A stretch of DNA of 64,000 nucleotides from Pyxidicoccus caerfyrddinensis. GTDB taxonomy: Bacteria > Myxococcota > Myxococcia > Myxococcales > Myxococcaceae. Location of the stretch: the NCBI RefSeq assembly GCF_010894405.1, contig NZ_JAAIYA010000019.1:62001-126000 (forward strand), written 5' to 3'. The position numbers and the translations under genes were made by a program. Below, piece by piece: positions 28,386 to 37,136 of this stretch. Position 1 is the first letter of the stretch, and the number at the start of each line of letters is the position of its first letter. The notes under the pieces are model-generated. The model saw only the letters and a list, made by a program, of their open reading frames with translations, ran no database searches and was not told the DNA's origin.

Positions 28386-28601
28386 TCAGCCCCCGTCCTT
28401 CGGTGACTCGATGACGACGGCGAACGGATCGAACGGCGCGTCGTCCCGCTTCTTCTTCTTGTCGGGCATGCCGTACTCCCCGGTGGGGTGGTCCGGCCGC
28501 ACGGAAGCGTACGGGTCTATCTTCACCGGCACGCCGAACACCTTCGGGTTCTTCTTCGGCTCCGACGGCTTCCCAAAGTTCGAACCGCTGTCGTTGCTCA
28601 T
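28386..28601 (-). CDS. Small hypothetical cytoplasmic protein
   Basis: The 71-residue protein starts at first base 28601 (MSNDSGSNFGKPSEP); the open frame extends further upstream, but that sequence runs into the opposite gene's start and is not protein-like. It is Lys/Asp/Pro-rich (KKNPKVFGVPVKIDPY, MPDKKKKRDDAPFDPF), with no signal or TM. Its function is unknown. It is divergent from the HMCES-like gene, with about 97 bases between starts. Confidence 0.65.
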   Translation of the reverse strand: MSNDSGSNFGKPSEPKKNPKVFGVPVKIDPYASVRPDHPTGEYGMPDKKKKRDDAPFDPFAVVIESPKDGG

Positions 28602-28698
28602 GCCCGCCAGTCTACCGCGACGGCCGTCCGCCTGCTTCCTGGCACCCCCGCCGCGACTTGCTTGGGGACCGGGCCAGACGGGGCGATAATCCCCGGCC

Positions 28699-29373
28699 AT
28701 GTGTGGACGTGTCACCGTCAGGACTTCTCCCGACCAGCTCGTGGCCGAGCTGGGACTTGCCGGCATCCGCGCCTCGGTGGACCGGCCGCGCTACAACCTG
28801 TGCCCCACCCAGCTGATGCCGGTGGTGCCCAATGACGGCGCGCGCATGCTGGACACCTTCCGCTGGGGCCTCATCCCCTCGTGGGCGAAGGACGCCAGCA
28901 TCGGCAGCAAGCTCATCAACGCCCGCGGCGAGACGGTGGCGGAGAAGCCCAGCTTCCGCTCCGCCCTCAAGAAGCGCCGCTGCCTGGTGCTGGTGGACGG
29001 CTGGTACGAGTGGAAGCAGTCCACGAAGCCGAAGACGCCGTTCCACTTCCACCGCAAGGACGGCAAGCCCCTGGCCCTGGCCGGCCTGTGGGAGGAGTGG
29101 ACGGCGCCCGACACCGGTGAGGTGCTCAACACCTGCACCATCATCACCACCGGCCCCAACGCGCTGATGGCGCCCATCCATGACCGGATGCCCGTCATCC
29201 TCTCACCGCAGTCGCAGGAGGTGTGGCTGCGCCCGGAGCCGCAGGACGCCGCCGTGCTGCTGCCCCTGCTGGTGCCCTTCTCCGAGGACACGCTGGACGT
29301 GTACGAGGTGGACCGCGTGGTCAACTCGCCCGCCAACGACACGCCCGCATGTGTGGCGCGCATCGCCGCCTGA
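28699..29373 (+). CDS. yedK: SOS-associated peptidase / HMCES-like abasic-site crosslinking protein
   Basis: The 224-residue protein begins MCGR, so Cys2 becomes N-terminal after Met removal; this is the catalytic residue that crosslinks abasic sites in single-stranded DNA. Other family landmarks are present: PRYNLCPTQ, FRWGLIPSWAKD, NARGETVAEKPSFR, GWYEWK, ITTGPNALMAPIHDRMPVIL. It shields abasic sites during replication. The length fits the family. No LexA box was sought in detail. Confidence 0.93.
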   Translation: MCGRVTVRTSPDQLVAELGLAGIRASVDRPRYNLCPTQLMPVVPNDGARMLDTFRWGLIPSWAKDASIGSKLINARGETVAEKPSFRSALKKRRCLVLVDGWYEWKQSTKPKTPFHFHRKDGKPLALAGLWEEWTAPDTGEVLNTCTIITTGPNALMAPIHDRMPVILSPQSQEVWLRPEPQDAAVLLPLLVPFSEDTLDVYEVDRVVNSPANDTPACVARIAA

Positions 29374-29460
29374 GTCGCACCTCAGGCGCTGTCGCCTCCT
29401 GAACGCTCTCGGAAGTCCTTGTCAGACCTTCAGGCTAAGTCGGCTTTGGCGCGATATTCA

Positions 29461-29477
29461 GCTATCGCGTCGATAGC
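29461..29477. promoter_or_regulatory. Inverted repeat upstream of the neprosin-like gene (operator candidate)
   Basis: GCTATCG, a CGT spacer and CGATAGC form a perfect 7-bp inverted repeat 34 bases before the ATG at 29511, within an AT-rich stretch (29430-29490) of the 137-base gap. It may be a regulator site or a leader hairpin. Confidence 0.35.
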
Positions 29478-29510
29478 AGATTTAACCCGTTGTCTGTCGA
29501 GAGGCATTCC

Positions 29511-30923
29511 ATGAAGAAGGCGAAGCAGACCCGTCGTCCCGAGCAGCGCTGGCTGGTGCGGCTCGGATTCGTCTCGGTGGTGGGGCTGGGCCTCGTGGGC
29601 TGCGCCGGGGAAGAGGCGGAGGCCGCGGCGGCGCAGGCTCCGGAGTCCTCCTCCGCGAGCCTCGGGCTGGTGGAGCGCGTGCGCGACGGCAAGGAGCTGG
29701 CGCGGATGGAGAAGTACCTCGAGTCGCTCTACGACGCGAAGGACGTGGTGCACCACTTCAGGAGCCGCGGGGGAGACGACATCGACTGCGTCCCGCTGCA
29801 CCTGCAGCCCGCGCTGCGGCAGCCGGGCATGGAGAGCCACCGCATCCAGCTGGCGCCGAGCACCCTGCCGTCGCCGGACCCGACGGCCATCGCCGCGGAC
29901 CCGGCGTCGCCCAGGCGCGACACGCGGCCCACGACGCTCGAGGCGGGCCTCTCCGGCCCGGGTGACGTGGACGCGGCGGGCAACATGCGCCGCTGCCCCG
30001 AGGGCACGGTGCCCATCGTCAAGCTCAAGCTGGAGACGCTCAAGCGCTTCGAGACGCTGGACGAGTTCCGCCGCAAGGTGCCCAACCACCTCGCCGGCCG
30101 GCTCCCCGTGGACACCGGCAAGCCCCGCGGCTTCGAGGGCATCGAGCCGCCGCGCAACGGCCCCACGGCCCAGCACCAGTACGCCCACGCGCACCAGTGG
30201 GTGGACAACATGGGCGCCGAGAGCATCTTCAACGTCTGGAACCCGTACACCGAGCTGACCAGCGAGTTCAGCCTGTCCCAGATGTGGGTCGTCCGCGGCT
30301 CGGGCGCTTCGCTGGAGACGGTGGAGGCCGGCTGGCAGAAGTACCGGGACTTGTACGGCGACGACAACTCGCGCCTGTTCATCTACTTCACGCCGGACAA
30401 CTACGGCAGCGGCGGTTGCTACAACCTGAGCTGCGGCGCGTTCGTCCAGGTCAACAACACCGTCCCCATCGGCGGGGCCTTCAGCAACTACAGCACCTCC
30501 GGCGGCACGCAGTACGAGTTCAAGCTGATGTGGTACAAGGACGGCACCGCGGGCGCGTGGTGGCTGAAGTACGGTGACATCTGGGTGGGCTACTACCCGC
30601 GCACCCGCTTCGACACCAACGGCCTGGCGAACAACGCCTGGTCCATCGACTTCGGTGGCGAAATCATCGACAACCGGAACCTCAACCTGCACACGTCCAC
30701 GGACATGGGCAGCGGCGCGTATCCCGCCTCGTGGTTCCAGTATGCGGCCTACCAGAAGAACCTGCTCTACGTGAACACGAGCAACGTCTACTCGGACCCG
30801 TCCGGGCTCACCGCGTACCGCGACGACGCGTACTGCTACGACATCTCGCTGGGCAATGACCCGGGGAACTGGGGCCGCTACTTCTTCTTCGGCGGCACCG
30901 GCTACAACGCCAACTGCATGTAG
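29511..30923 (+). CDS. Neprosin-family (DUF239) protease-like lipoprotein
   Basis: The 470-residue protein starts at ATG 29511 with GAGAGG upstream. The lipobox is GLGLVGC. Residues about 20-220 are a pro-region. The C-terminal about 250 residues carry the neprosin signature: AHQWVDN, FSLSQMWVVRGSG, VEAGWQKYRDLYGDDNSRLFIYFTPDNY, CYNLSCGAFVQV, WWLKYGDIWVGYYP, FGGEIIDNRN and a terminal GYNANCM. Plant neprosin is a glutamate prolyl endopeptidase; bacterial members are little studied. It probably degrades proline-rich protein outside the cell, and lies just before a second secreted protease. Confidence 0.85.
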   Translation: MKKAKQTRRPEQRWLVRLGFVSVVGLGLVGCAGEEAEAAAAQAPESSSASLGLVERVRDGKELARMEKYLESLYDAKDVVHHFRSRGGDDIDCVPLHLQPALRQPGMESHRIQLAPSTLPSPDPTAIAADPASPRRDTRPTTLEAGLSGPGDVDAAGNMRRCPEGTVPIVKLKLETLKRFETLDEFRRKVPNHLAGRLPVDTGKPRGFEGIEPPRNGPTAQHQYAHAHQWVDNMGAESIFNVWNPYTELTSEFSLSQMWVVRGSGASLETVEAGWQKYRDLYGDDNSRLFIYFTPDNYGSGGCYNLSCGAFVQVNNTVPIGGAFSNYSTSGGTQYEFKLMWYKDGTAGAWWLKYGDIWVGYYPRTRFDTNGLANNAWSIDFGGEIIDNRNLNLHTSTDMGSGAYPASWFQYAAYQKNLLYVNTSNVYSDPSGLTAYRDDAYCYDISLGNDPGNWGRYFFFGGTGYNANCM

Positions 30924-30943
30924 CCGCACCCTCGCGGCGGGAG

Positions 30944-30970
30944 GCGGGTGGGCGCTTCGTGCCCACCCGC
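30944..30970 (+). terminator. Terminator hairpin after the neprosin-like gene
   Basis: A perfect 10-bp stem (GCGGGTGGGC / GCCCACCCGC) with a GCTTCGT loop starts about 20 bases after the stop. Past it, the 30990-31135 gap is AT-richer and probably holds the promoter of the M43 protease. Confidence 0.65.
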
Positions 30971-31145
30971 TTCACCCGCACGGCGGAGACGGGGTGTGCA
31001 GAAGCGCCCGGAATCACGGAGCAGTGTTCAGTAAGTCAGGAAAATAGACGCCCGGGCGGAAACCTCGGAGCCCCAATAAACGATAATCTCCTCCAGCGGC
31101 GGGCCACGGTTGGCGCGCCGTTTTTTTCCTCTTGGAGGCGTATCA

Positions 31146-32075
31146 ATGAAGGGTCTCTCCCGATTCGGTGTGCTGAGTGCGTGTTTCCTCGCGACGGCTT
31201 GTGTTTCCAAGGAGGAGCCGACGCCGGCACCCGAGGGCGCGGAGTCTTCCGAGCAGCAGGGCCTGTCGCACTCCAAGGCGGATGGTTCCCGTTGCGGCAC
31301 GCGTCCGCTGACGGACGCGGAGGAGCAGCAGGTCAAGCAGCATCTGGCGAAGTTCACCGGGGCCTCGGAGAAGAAGCCGGGCGGCAGCGGCGGCGGCACC
31401 ACGGTGACGGGTGGCACCATCAACGTCTACTGGCACGTCATCAACAAGGGCACCGGCGTCAGCAACGGTGACCTGACGGCGCAGATGATCAACGACCAGA
31501 TGACGGTGCTCAACAACGCGTACGGCGCCTGGGGCTGGCAGTTCAACCTGGTGGCGACGACGCGCACCACCAACGCCACCTGGTTCAACACCTGCGACGT
31601 CGTCTCGGTGGAGACGGCGATGAAGACGGCGCTCCGCCAGGGCACGGCGGACGACCTGAACCTCTACACCTGCAACCCGGGCGGCGGCCTGCTGGGCTGG
31701 GCGACCTTCCCCAACTGGTACGCCGGCGCGCCGAAGGATGACGGCGTGGTGATGCTGTACTCGTCGGTGCCGGGCGGCTCGGCGGCGCCCTACAACCTGG
31801 GCGACACTGCCACGCACGAGATTGGCCACTGGATGGGCCTGTGGCACACGTTCCAGGGCGGCTGCGCCAAGACGGGCGACGAGGTCTCCGACACGCCGGC
31901 CGAGCGCAGCGCCGCGTACGGCTGCCCCGCCGGCCGCGACACGTGCAACGGCACGGGCGTGGACCCCATCAACAACTTCATGGACTACACGGACGACTCC
32001 TGCATGGACCGCTTCACCACGGGCCAGGACACGCGCATGGACCAGATGTTCAGCGCGTACCGTCTCAACAAGTAG
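31146..32075 (+). CDS. Secreted M43/pappalysin-type zinc metalloprotease
   Basis: The 309-residue protein starts at ATG 31146 with TTGGAGG upstream. The signal ends LATAC (possible lipobox). The zinc motif [11 protein letters not shown] gives His224, Glu225, His228 and His234 (HExxHxxGxxH), followed by a Met-turn in [11 protein letters not shown]. Cys pairs ([34 protein letters not shown]) fit M43B disulfides. It is a secreted protease, likely nutritional or predatory, downstream of the neprosin-like gene but with its own terminator. Confidence 0.93.
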   Translation: MKGLSRFGVLSACFLATACVSKEEPTPAPEGAESSEQQGLSHSKADGSRCGTRPLTDAEEQQVKQHLAKFTGASEKKPGGSGGGTTVTGGTINVYWHVINKGTGVSNGDLTAQMINDQMTVLNNAYGAWGWQFNLVATTRTTNATWFNTCDVVSVETAMKTALRQGTADDLNLYTCNPGGGLLGWATFPNWYAGAPKDDGVVMLYSSVPGGSAAPYNLGDTATHEIGHWMGLWHTFQGGCAKTGDEVSDTPAERSAAYGCPAGRDTCNGTGVDPINNFMDYTDDSCMDRFTTGQDTRMDQMFSAYRLNK

Positions 32076-32098
32076 TCGTCGCGAGTTGCGCCACACCT

Positions 32099-32140
32099 GA
32101 CGCCACCGGGGCCCTCGAGTCCCGGTGGCGTCTGTCTTTT
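32099..32140 (+). terminator. Rho-independent terminator after the M43 protease
   Basis: A perfect 12-bp stem (GACGCCACCGGG / CCCGGTGGCGTC) with a 10-base loop is followed by TGTCTTTT. It is the clearest intrinsic terminator in the window. Confidence 0.88.
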
Positions 32141-32303
32141 CGCGGGGCGGGCACACGTGGGCGGGCTCGGGCCCCGTCAGGAGGAGGGGGCCCGAGCGTC
32201 TGGGACGCTCGAACGCCCTGGCGGGGCTCTCGGGGAGGCGCCACGCCGGCGCTCTCGCGAGGGGACTGCTCGCCCCGGGCCCTGCCTGGTGACGGAAGAA
32301 TCG

Positions 32304-33179
32304 ATGCTGGACCTTCTCTTCGACATGGAGACGAGCGACCCGGACGACGCGCTCACGCTCTGCCTGCTGGCAACGCACCCCCAGGTGGCGCTGCGCGCGG
32401 TGACGGTGACGCCCGGCTCGCGGGCCCAGGTGGGACTGGTGCGCCACCTGCTCTCCCGTGCGGGGCGGGGCGACGTGCCGGTGGGCGCGCGCAACCCGGG
32501 CGCGGAGCGCGACAGCGTCTCCGGCTTCCACGGGGCGTGGCTCGGGCAGGTGGCCCCCGCGGAGCCGGATGCGCTGGCGCACGAGGTGCTGGCCCGCACG
32601 CTGGCGAAGTACCCGGACGCGGCGCTGCTCACGGGGGCACCGCTGCAGAACCTGCGGCTGCTGCTCAACGAGCACCCCGAGGCGCGGCTGGTGCGCTGGG
32701 TGGCCCAGGGCGGCTTCGCGGGGGACAACGTGGTGCCGCCGGAGCACCGGCTCCCGAAGTTCGCCGGCCTGCGCACCTGTCCCACCTTCAACTTCAACGG
32801 GGACCCGAAGGGGGCGCTGCTCGCGCTGTCCTCGGAGCGCATCGGCTCGAGGGACCTCGTGTCGAAGAACGTCACCCACGGCGTGGCGTACGACGTCGCC
32901 TTCCACGAACGGATGCGCCCCCACCGGGACGCGACGGCGGGCCTGGCGCTCGTGTTCGAGGCGATGGAGCACTACCTGCGCGAGCGGCCAGAGGGGAAGC
33001 TGCTGCATGACCCCATCGCGGCGTGCGCGGCCATCGACCGGGACATCGTCACCTGGGCCCCGGTGGAGGTGGTGCGCGAGCGCGGCGAGTGGGGCTCGGA
33101 GCCCGCACCTGGCTCGAAGACGTCCATCTCGGTGGCGGTGGACCGGGAGCGCTTCTTCCAGACCTTCGTGCGCGCCTGA
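32304..33179 (+). CDS. Divergent nucleoside-hydrolase-family protein
   Basis: The 291-residue protein starts at ATG 32304 (GGAAGAA just upstream; GTG 32289 possible). The N-terminal FDMETSDPDDALTLCLLATHP recalls the nucleoside hydrolase DxDPGxDDA motif, but the first metal ligands are spaced differently and Glu replaces an Asp. Later segments (AALLTGAPLQNL, WVAQGGFAGDNVV, FNFNGDPKGA, LLHDPIAACAAID) follow the family, including the C-terminal Asp in HDP. It probably splits the N-glycosidic bond of a nucleoside or analogue. Confidence 0.8.
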   Translation: MLDLLFDMETSDPDDALTLCLLATHPQVALRAVTVTPGSRAQVGLVRHLLSRAGRGDVPVGARNPGAERDSVSGFHGAWLGQVAPAEPDALAHEVLARTLAKYPDAALLTGAPLQNLRLLLNEHPEARLVRWVAQGGFAGDNVVPPEHRLPKFAGLRTCPTFNFNGDPKGALLALSSERIGSRDLVSKNVTHGVAYDVAFHERMRPHRDATAGLALVFEAMEHYLRERPEGKLLHDPIAACAAIDRDIVTWAPVEVVRERGEWGSEPAPGSKTSISVAVDRERFFQTFVRA

Positions 33180-33189
33180 GGCCGGGCCT

Positions 33190-34239
33190 TCAGGTCTCCG
33201 GCCGGGATGCGTGCGCCTTCTGCCAGGCCAGCGGCGTCTCACCGCTCCAGCGGCGGAACGCGCGTGTGAAGGCGCTGGGGTCGCTGAAGCCGAGCAGGAA
33301 GGCAATCTCGAACTGGGCCAGCTGTCCGTCGCGCAGGAGCTGGAAGGCGCGCTCTTTTCGCACGGCGTCCTCGAGGCCGGCGAAGGACGCGCCCTCTTCC
33401 CGCAGGCGGCGCTGGAGGGTGCGCTCGCTCACCGCGAGGCGGGTGGCCACCTCCGCAGGGCCCAGCTCTCCCGTGCGGGGCTGGGCGGCCAGCACCTCGC
33501 TGACGCGCTCGGTCCACGTGCGGCGCTCGGAGGCGTGCAGGTCGGCCAGCGCGGCCTCGGCGCGAGCATGGAGGAGGTTGCCCAGGTCGATGTCGGCATG
33601 CCGGATGGGGAGCGAGGGGATGGGCTCATCCGCCTCCATGACGTAGGCGCTCGCGCCGTACTCGATGGGGGTACCGAGGAAGTCCTCCACCGCCGCGGAG
33701 GCCCCATGGCGCGGATGCGCGAAGCGGACCCGGCGGGGGCTCCAGTGCGTTCCCGTGAGGGTGCGGCCGGTGGCCACCAGGCTCAGCAGCAGCCCCTCGG
33801 GCGGGTGCCGCAGCTTCACCGCCCAGGCGTCGTCGGGGTGCAGCCGCAGCTCCGCGCGCATGCCCGAGGGCGTCGCGGTGGTGGTCCACCCGGTGCGCGG
33901 GTCCAGCAGGGTGTTGACGCGGCAGTAGCGCACCATGGCCGTGCGCAGGTCCGGGCTGTTGACGAGCACGTAGCCCACGAGGCCGAAGTGGGTGGGCTCC
34001 AGGGACTCCGCCAGCCGCACGCCGAGCGGCCAGGCACCCCCTACTGAGACGAGCAGCTCCCAGACGCGGCGCAGGGCCTCGTAGGAGACGCGGGTGTCCG
34101 GAGCCGCCAGTCGCTCCTCCGTCTCGCCGGTGGCCTCGAGCAGGCGCGAGCGCGGGATGTCGAGCGACTCCCCGACGCGAAACAGGGTGCGGAAGATGGA
34201 GGACTGGAGCGTCTGCGGACGCATCGGGTGGGGGAGCAT
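33190..34239 (-). CDS. AraC-family transcriptional regulator
   Basis: The 349-residue protein starts at first base 34239 (34224 is an alternative). An N-terminal arabinose-binding-like domain (Arabinose_bd: RVSYEALRRVWELLVSVGG, FGLVGYVLVNSPDLRTAMVRYCR) precedes a C-terminal double HTH (VATRLAVSERTLQRRLREEGASF, IAFLLGFSDPSAFTRAFRRWSGETPL). It is divergent from the P450 gene with a 118-base gap, so it is likely to control the P450. Confidence 0.92.
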   Translation of the reverse strand: MLPHPMRPQTLQSSIFRTLFRVGESLDIPRSRLLEATGETEERLAAPDTRVSYEALRRVWELLVSVGGAWPLGVRLAESLEPTHFGLVGYVLVNSPDLRTAMVRYCRVNTLLDPRTGWTTTATPSGMRAELRLHPDDAWAVKLRHPPEGLLLSLVATGRTLTGTHWSPRRVRFAHPRHGASAAVEDFLGTPIEYGASAYVMEADEPIPSLPIRHADIDLGNLLHARAEAALADLHASERRTWTERVSEVLAAQPRTGELGPAEVATRLAVSERTLQRRLREEGASFAGLEDAVRKERAFQLLRDGQLAQFEIAFLLGFSDPSAFTRAFRRWSGETPLAWQKAHASRPET

Positions 34240-34357
34240 GGACCAGCGGGCGAGGGGCCGCAATGTGCCCTGGCGCTGGGGGACAACGGGTTGGCGGCGC
34301 GGGACAATGCACCGGCTCCCCGTTCGCGACATGTCTTGGAGCGCAAGGAGACCCGAC

Positions 34358-35746
34358 ATGACGACCACCGCCGTGCGCTCGCCGGACACCACCTCTTCCC
34401 GTATTGCCCCGGGCCCCCGGGGGCACCTGCTGTGGGGCGTGCTCCTCGAGGCGCGCCGCGACGTGCTCGGCCTGCTGCTGGGGACGGCGCGGCAGTACGG
34501 GGACGTGGCCCGCTACCGGGTGGGCCCCATGACGTCGCACCTCATCAGTCACCCGGACGGGGTGCGGCGCGTGCTGCAGGACCACGTGGAGAACTACACG
34601 AAGGACCACATCTCATACCGGCTGGTGAGCCGCGTCGCCGGCAACGGGCTGCTGACGAGCCAGGGCTCCTTCTGGCTGCGGCAGCGGCGGCTGGCCCAGC
34701 CCGCCTTCCACCGGCAGCGCATCTCCGCCATGGCCGAGGGCATGACGCGGGCGACGGCCGCCATGCTGGAGCGCTGGGCCGCGCCCGCCGCGCGCGGCGA
34801 GCCGGTGACGATGGTGGAGGAGATGATGCGGCTGACGCTGACCATCGTTGGGGAGGCGCTGTTCGGGGCCTCGGTGGGGGACAAGGTGGCGGTGGTGGGG
34901 GGCGCGTTCAACGTGCTGAGCGAGCAGACCACGACGCGCTTCCGCACGTTGCGCCTGCTGCCGCCGGTGTTGCCCACCCGCTATGACCGCGAGTTCCGAG
35001 CCGCGAGCCGGGCGTTGCGGAGCACCGTGATGGACCTCATCACCGAGCGGCGCCAGGGCGACGGGGACCGGGGCGACCTGCTCTCCATGCTCATGCTGGC
35101 GCGGGACGAGGAGACTGGCGAGGCGATGACCGACGAGCAGCTCCGCGACGAGGTGCTCACGATGCTGGTGGCCGGCCACGAGACGACGGCCACGACGATG
35201 AGCTGGGTCTGGGCGCTGCTCGAGCAGCACCCGCACGTGGAGGCGAAGCTGCACGCCGAGCTGGACGCGGTGCTGGGCGGGCGCCTGCCCACGGCCGGGG
35301 ACGTGCCCCAGCTGGGCTACACGCGCATGGTGGTGGAGGAGGCGATGCGGCTCTACCCGCCCGCCTACGTCTACAGCCGGGCCGTGAAGGAGGATGACGT
35401 CATCGGCGGCTTCCGGATTCCGGGTGGCACCATGGTGGATGTCAGCCCCTACGTCACGCATCGCCACCCGGACTTCTGGGAGCGCCCCGACGAGTTCCTC
35501 CCGGAGCGCTTCTCGCCCGAGGCCGCCGCGCAGCGCCCGCGCTACGCGTACTTCCCCTTCAGCGGCGGGCCGCGCCAGTGCATCGGCAACGGCTTCGCGA
35601 TGATGGAGGCCCAGCTCATTCTCGCCACCGTGGCCCAGCGCTACCGGCCGAGGTGCGTCCCCGGCCACGTGCTGGCGCCCGAGCCGCTCATCACCCTGCG
35701 GCCCAAGGGCGGCCTGCCCATGAATCTGGAGTCGCGCACGGCCTGA
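34358..35746 (+). CDS. Cytochrome P450
   Basis: The 462-residue protein starts at ATG 34358 with AAGGAG upstream. P450 landmarks: the I-helix oxygen site AGHETTATTM, the ExxR pair in EEAMRLYPP, PERF, and the haem loop FSGGPRQCIG with axial Cys408. It is a soluble bacterial class resembling CYP102/CYP4-like fatty-acid or secondary-metabolite hydroxylases, with no reductase domain or ferredoxin beside it. The substrate is unknown. It is probably regulated by the divergent AraC protein. Confidence 0.94.
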   Translation: MTTTAVRSPDTTSSRIAPGPRGHLLWGVLLEARRDVLGLLLGTARQYGDVARYRVGPMTSHLISHPDGVRRVLQDHVENYTKDHISYRLVSRVAGNGLLTSQGSFWLRQRRLAQPAFHRQRISAMAEGMTRATAAMLERWAAPAARGEPVTMVEEMMRLTLTIVGEALFGASVGDKVAVVGGAFNVLSEQTTTRFRTLRLLPPVLPTRYDREFRAASRALRSTVMDLITERRQGDGDRGDLLSMLMLARDEETGEAMTDEQLRDEVLTMLVAGHETTATTMSWVWALLEQHPHVEAKLHAELDAVLGGRLPTAGDVPQLGYTRMVVEEAMRLYPPAYVYSRAVKEDDVIGGFRIPGGTMVDVSPYVTHRHPDFWERPDEFLPERFSPEAAAQRPRYAYFPFSGGPRQCIGNGFAMMEAQLILATVAQRYRPRCVPGHVLAPEPLITLRPKGGLPMNLESRTA

Positions 35747-35763
35747 GCGCCGGCGCCATCGGC

Positions 35764-37002
35764 TCACGGGGCGCTGGGAGGCGGCGTGGGCCCCGGCTGC
35801 AATTCCTTGAGCAGGGCCTGCTGTAGCGCCTTCCTCACCGCCGGGAAGCCCTGGTTGGGATAGGGCCTGGCGGTATCCAGGAACAGAATGAATTGTTGAT
35901 ACATCGGGTCGGAGGCGGCCGCTGTCTTCTTGTAGAAGGGCTGACTTGCCTGGAGCAGGTAGCGCGGCGATGCACCCGGCGGGGCATCCTGACTGAAGGC
36001 GATGAGCGCGCGCACTTCTGGCGTGCTCATGTACGTCGCGAAGGCCTGAGCCGCCTGGAGACATGCCCCGGAGCACTTCGCGTTGAAGACCAGCCCATCC
36101 ACGAACAGGGTTGGATGCGTCCCTCCGCCAAGAGGGACTGAGATGGCGTGAGGCAGGGGCATCGCGGGGTTGCTCTTCCGGATGAAGAACAGCCGCTCGG
36201 TGAAGCCCACGAAGCCGTTGGCCTTCCCCTGGGCAAAGGTCTCTTCGGCCCGGGTATTGTCTTCGTAGCTGCCATCCAGACAGGGGTTCGTGGCCCCGCC
36301 CGGAGCGCAGCTGTCGACGACTTCATCGAGCCTGGTCATCGTCTTGGCGTCGAGCGGAAGCTCGAGGGCCTTCTCGAGGCCATCCGCCGAGTGGGTGTCC
36401 GCCCAGGCATCCATGTAGATGGCGGGGAGGGTCCAGCTCCCCTTGTAGTTGCTCACCAGTGGCGTCCGGCCAGGCTGGCTGCTGGAGAGGATTCGGATGA
36501 GTGATTGACCATCCGTGGCCGACCCGAAGTCCGGGTTCCCGGTGTAGACGACATGGGAGCAGAGATACGTGGGCACGGCGTAGCTGGTGCCTTGGATGGC
36601 CGTTGCTTGTCGTGCGCTGGGAAGGACATCCGCGCTGGTGAGTTGCACGGGTTGAATCCATCCCCTGGACACCAGGTCGCCGAGCAGCAGCATGTCGACC
36701 TCGACGACCTGGGCGGCCTCGGCGCTGTCTCCGAGGAGTCGATTCAGGGCGCCGCCGTCGTTCAGGTCATACAGGTCGACGTCGTCGTCGATGACGACGG
36801 TCAGGTCGATGTCCGGATGCTTCTGCTCGAAGCCCTTCTCGAGGGCCTGCTTGAGTGCGGAGAACTCGTCCCCCGCTGAGTCCGGGATGTAGGGGAAGAG
36901 AACGGCCTTGAGCTGCCGTGTTTGCGCTGGCGGAGGTTTCTGCTGGCCGGCACACGCGCATACGGCGAGCAGGACGATGCAGCCCAGGGCTCTGTGCCTC
37001 AT
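35764..37002 (-). CDS. Thiaminase I-like (thiamine pyridinylase family) lipoprotein
   Basis: The 412-residue protein has AGGAGG before the ATG at first base 37002. The lipobox is LLAVCAC. It has a periplasmic-binding-protein-like fold typical of thiaminase I: AVLFPYIPDSAGDEFSALK, VVEVDMLLLGDLV, then Cys148 in VPTYLCSH. Cys148 aligns with the catalytic Cys of thiaminase I (PQLGCTN in clostridial enzymes); Glu269 in GFTER matches the family's activating Glu. It would cleave thiamine with a base as acceptor, in the periplasm or outside. G+C is lower than in neighbours, suggesting transfer. A pure solute-binding role remains possible. Confidence 0.7.
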   Translation of the reverse strand: MRHRALGCIVLLAVCACAGQQKPPPAQTRQLKAVLFPYIPDSAGDEFSALKQALEKGFEQKHPDIDLTVVIDDDVDLYDLNDGGALNRLLGDSAEAAQVVEVDMLLLGDLVSRGWIQPVQLTSADVLPSARQATAIQGTSYAVPTYLCSHVVYTGNPDFGSATDGQSLIRILSSSQPGRTPLVSNYKGSWTLPAIYMDAWADTHSADGLEKALELPLDAKTMTRLDEVVDSCAPGGATNPCLDGSYEDNTRAEETFAQGKANGFVGFTERLFFIRKSNPAMPLPHAISVPLGGGTHPTLFVDGLVFNAKCSGACLQAAQAFATYMSTPEVRALIAFSQDAPPGASPRYLLQASQPFYKKTAAASDPMYQQFILFLDTARPYPNQGFPAVRKALQQALLKELQPGPTPPPSAP

Positions 37003-37136
37003 GACGCAGCCTCCTTGAAGGGAGTGGGAGGCTGGGAGACTGGCAAGGCCCCGTACGAAGCAGTCCGCCGGGCGCGCGGAAGTCGCGCGCCAGTGTCGTG
37101 TGGCGCACGTTCCAGGCTCGTGAGAGCCCGGGGGCG

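Noticed and set aside
31143-33305. Minus-strand open frame of 720 codons opposite the M43 protease and nucleoside hydrolase genes
   Set aside because: It crosses a strong terminator and two plus-strand genes with clear catalytic motifs; no recognisable protein features.
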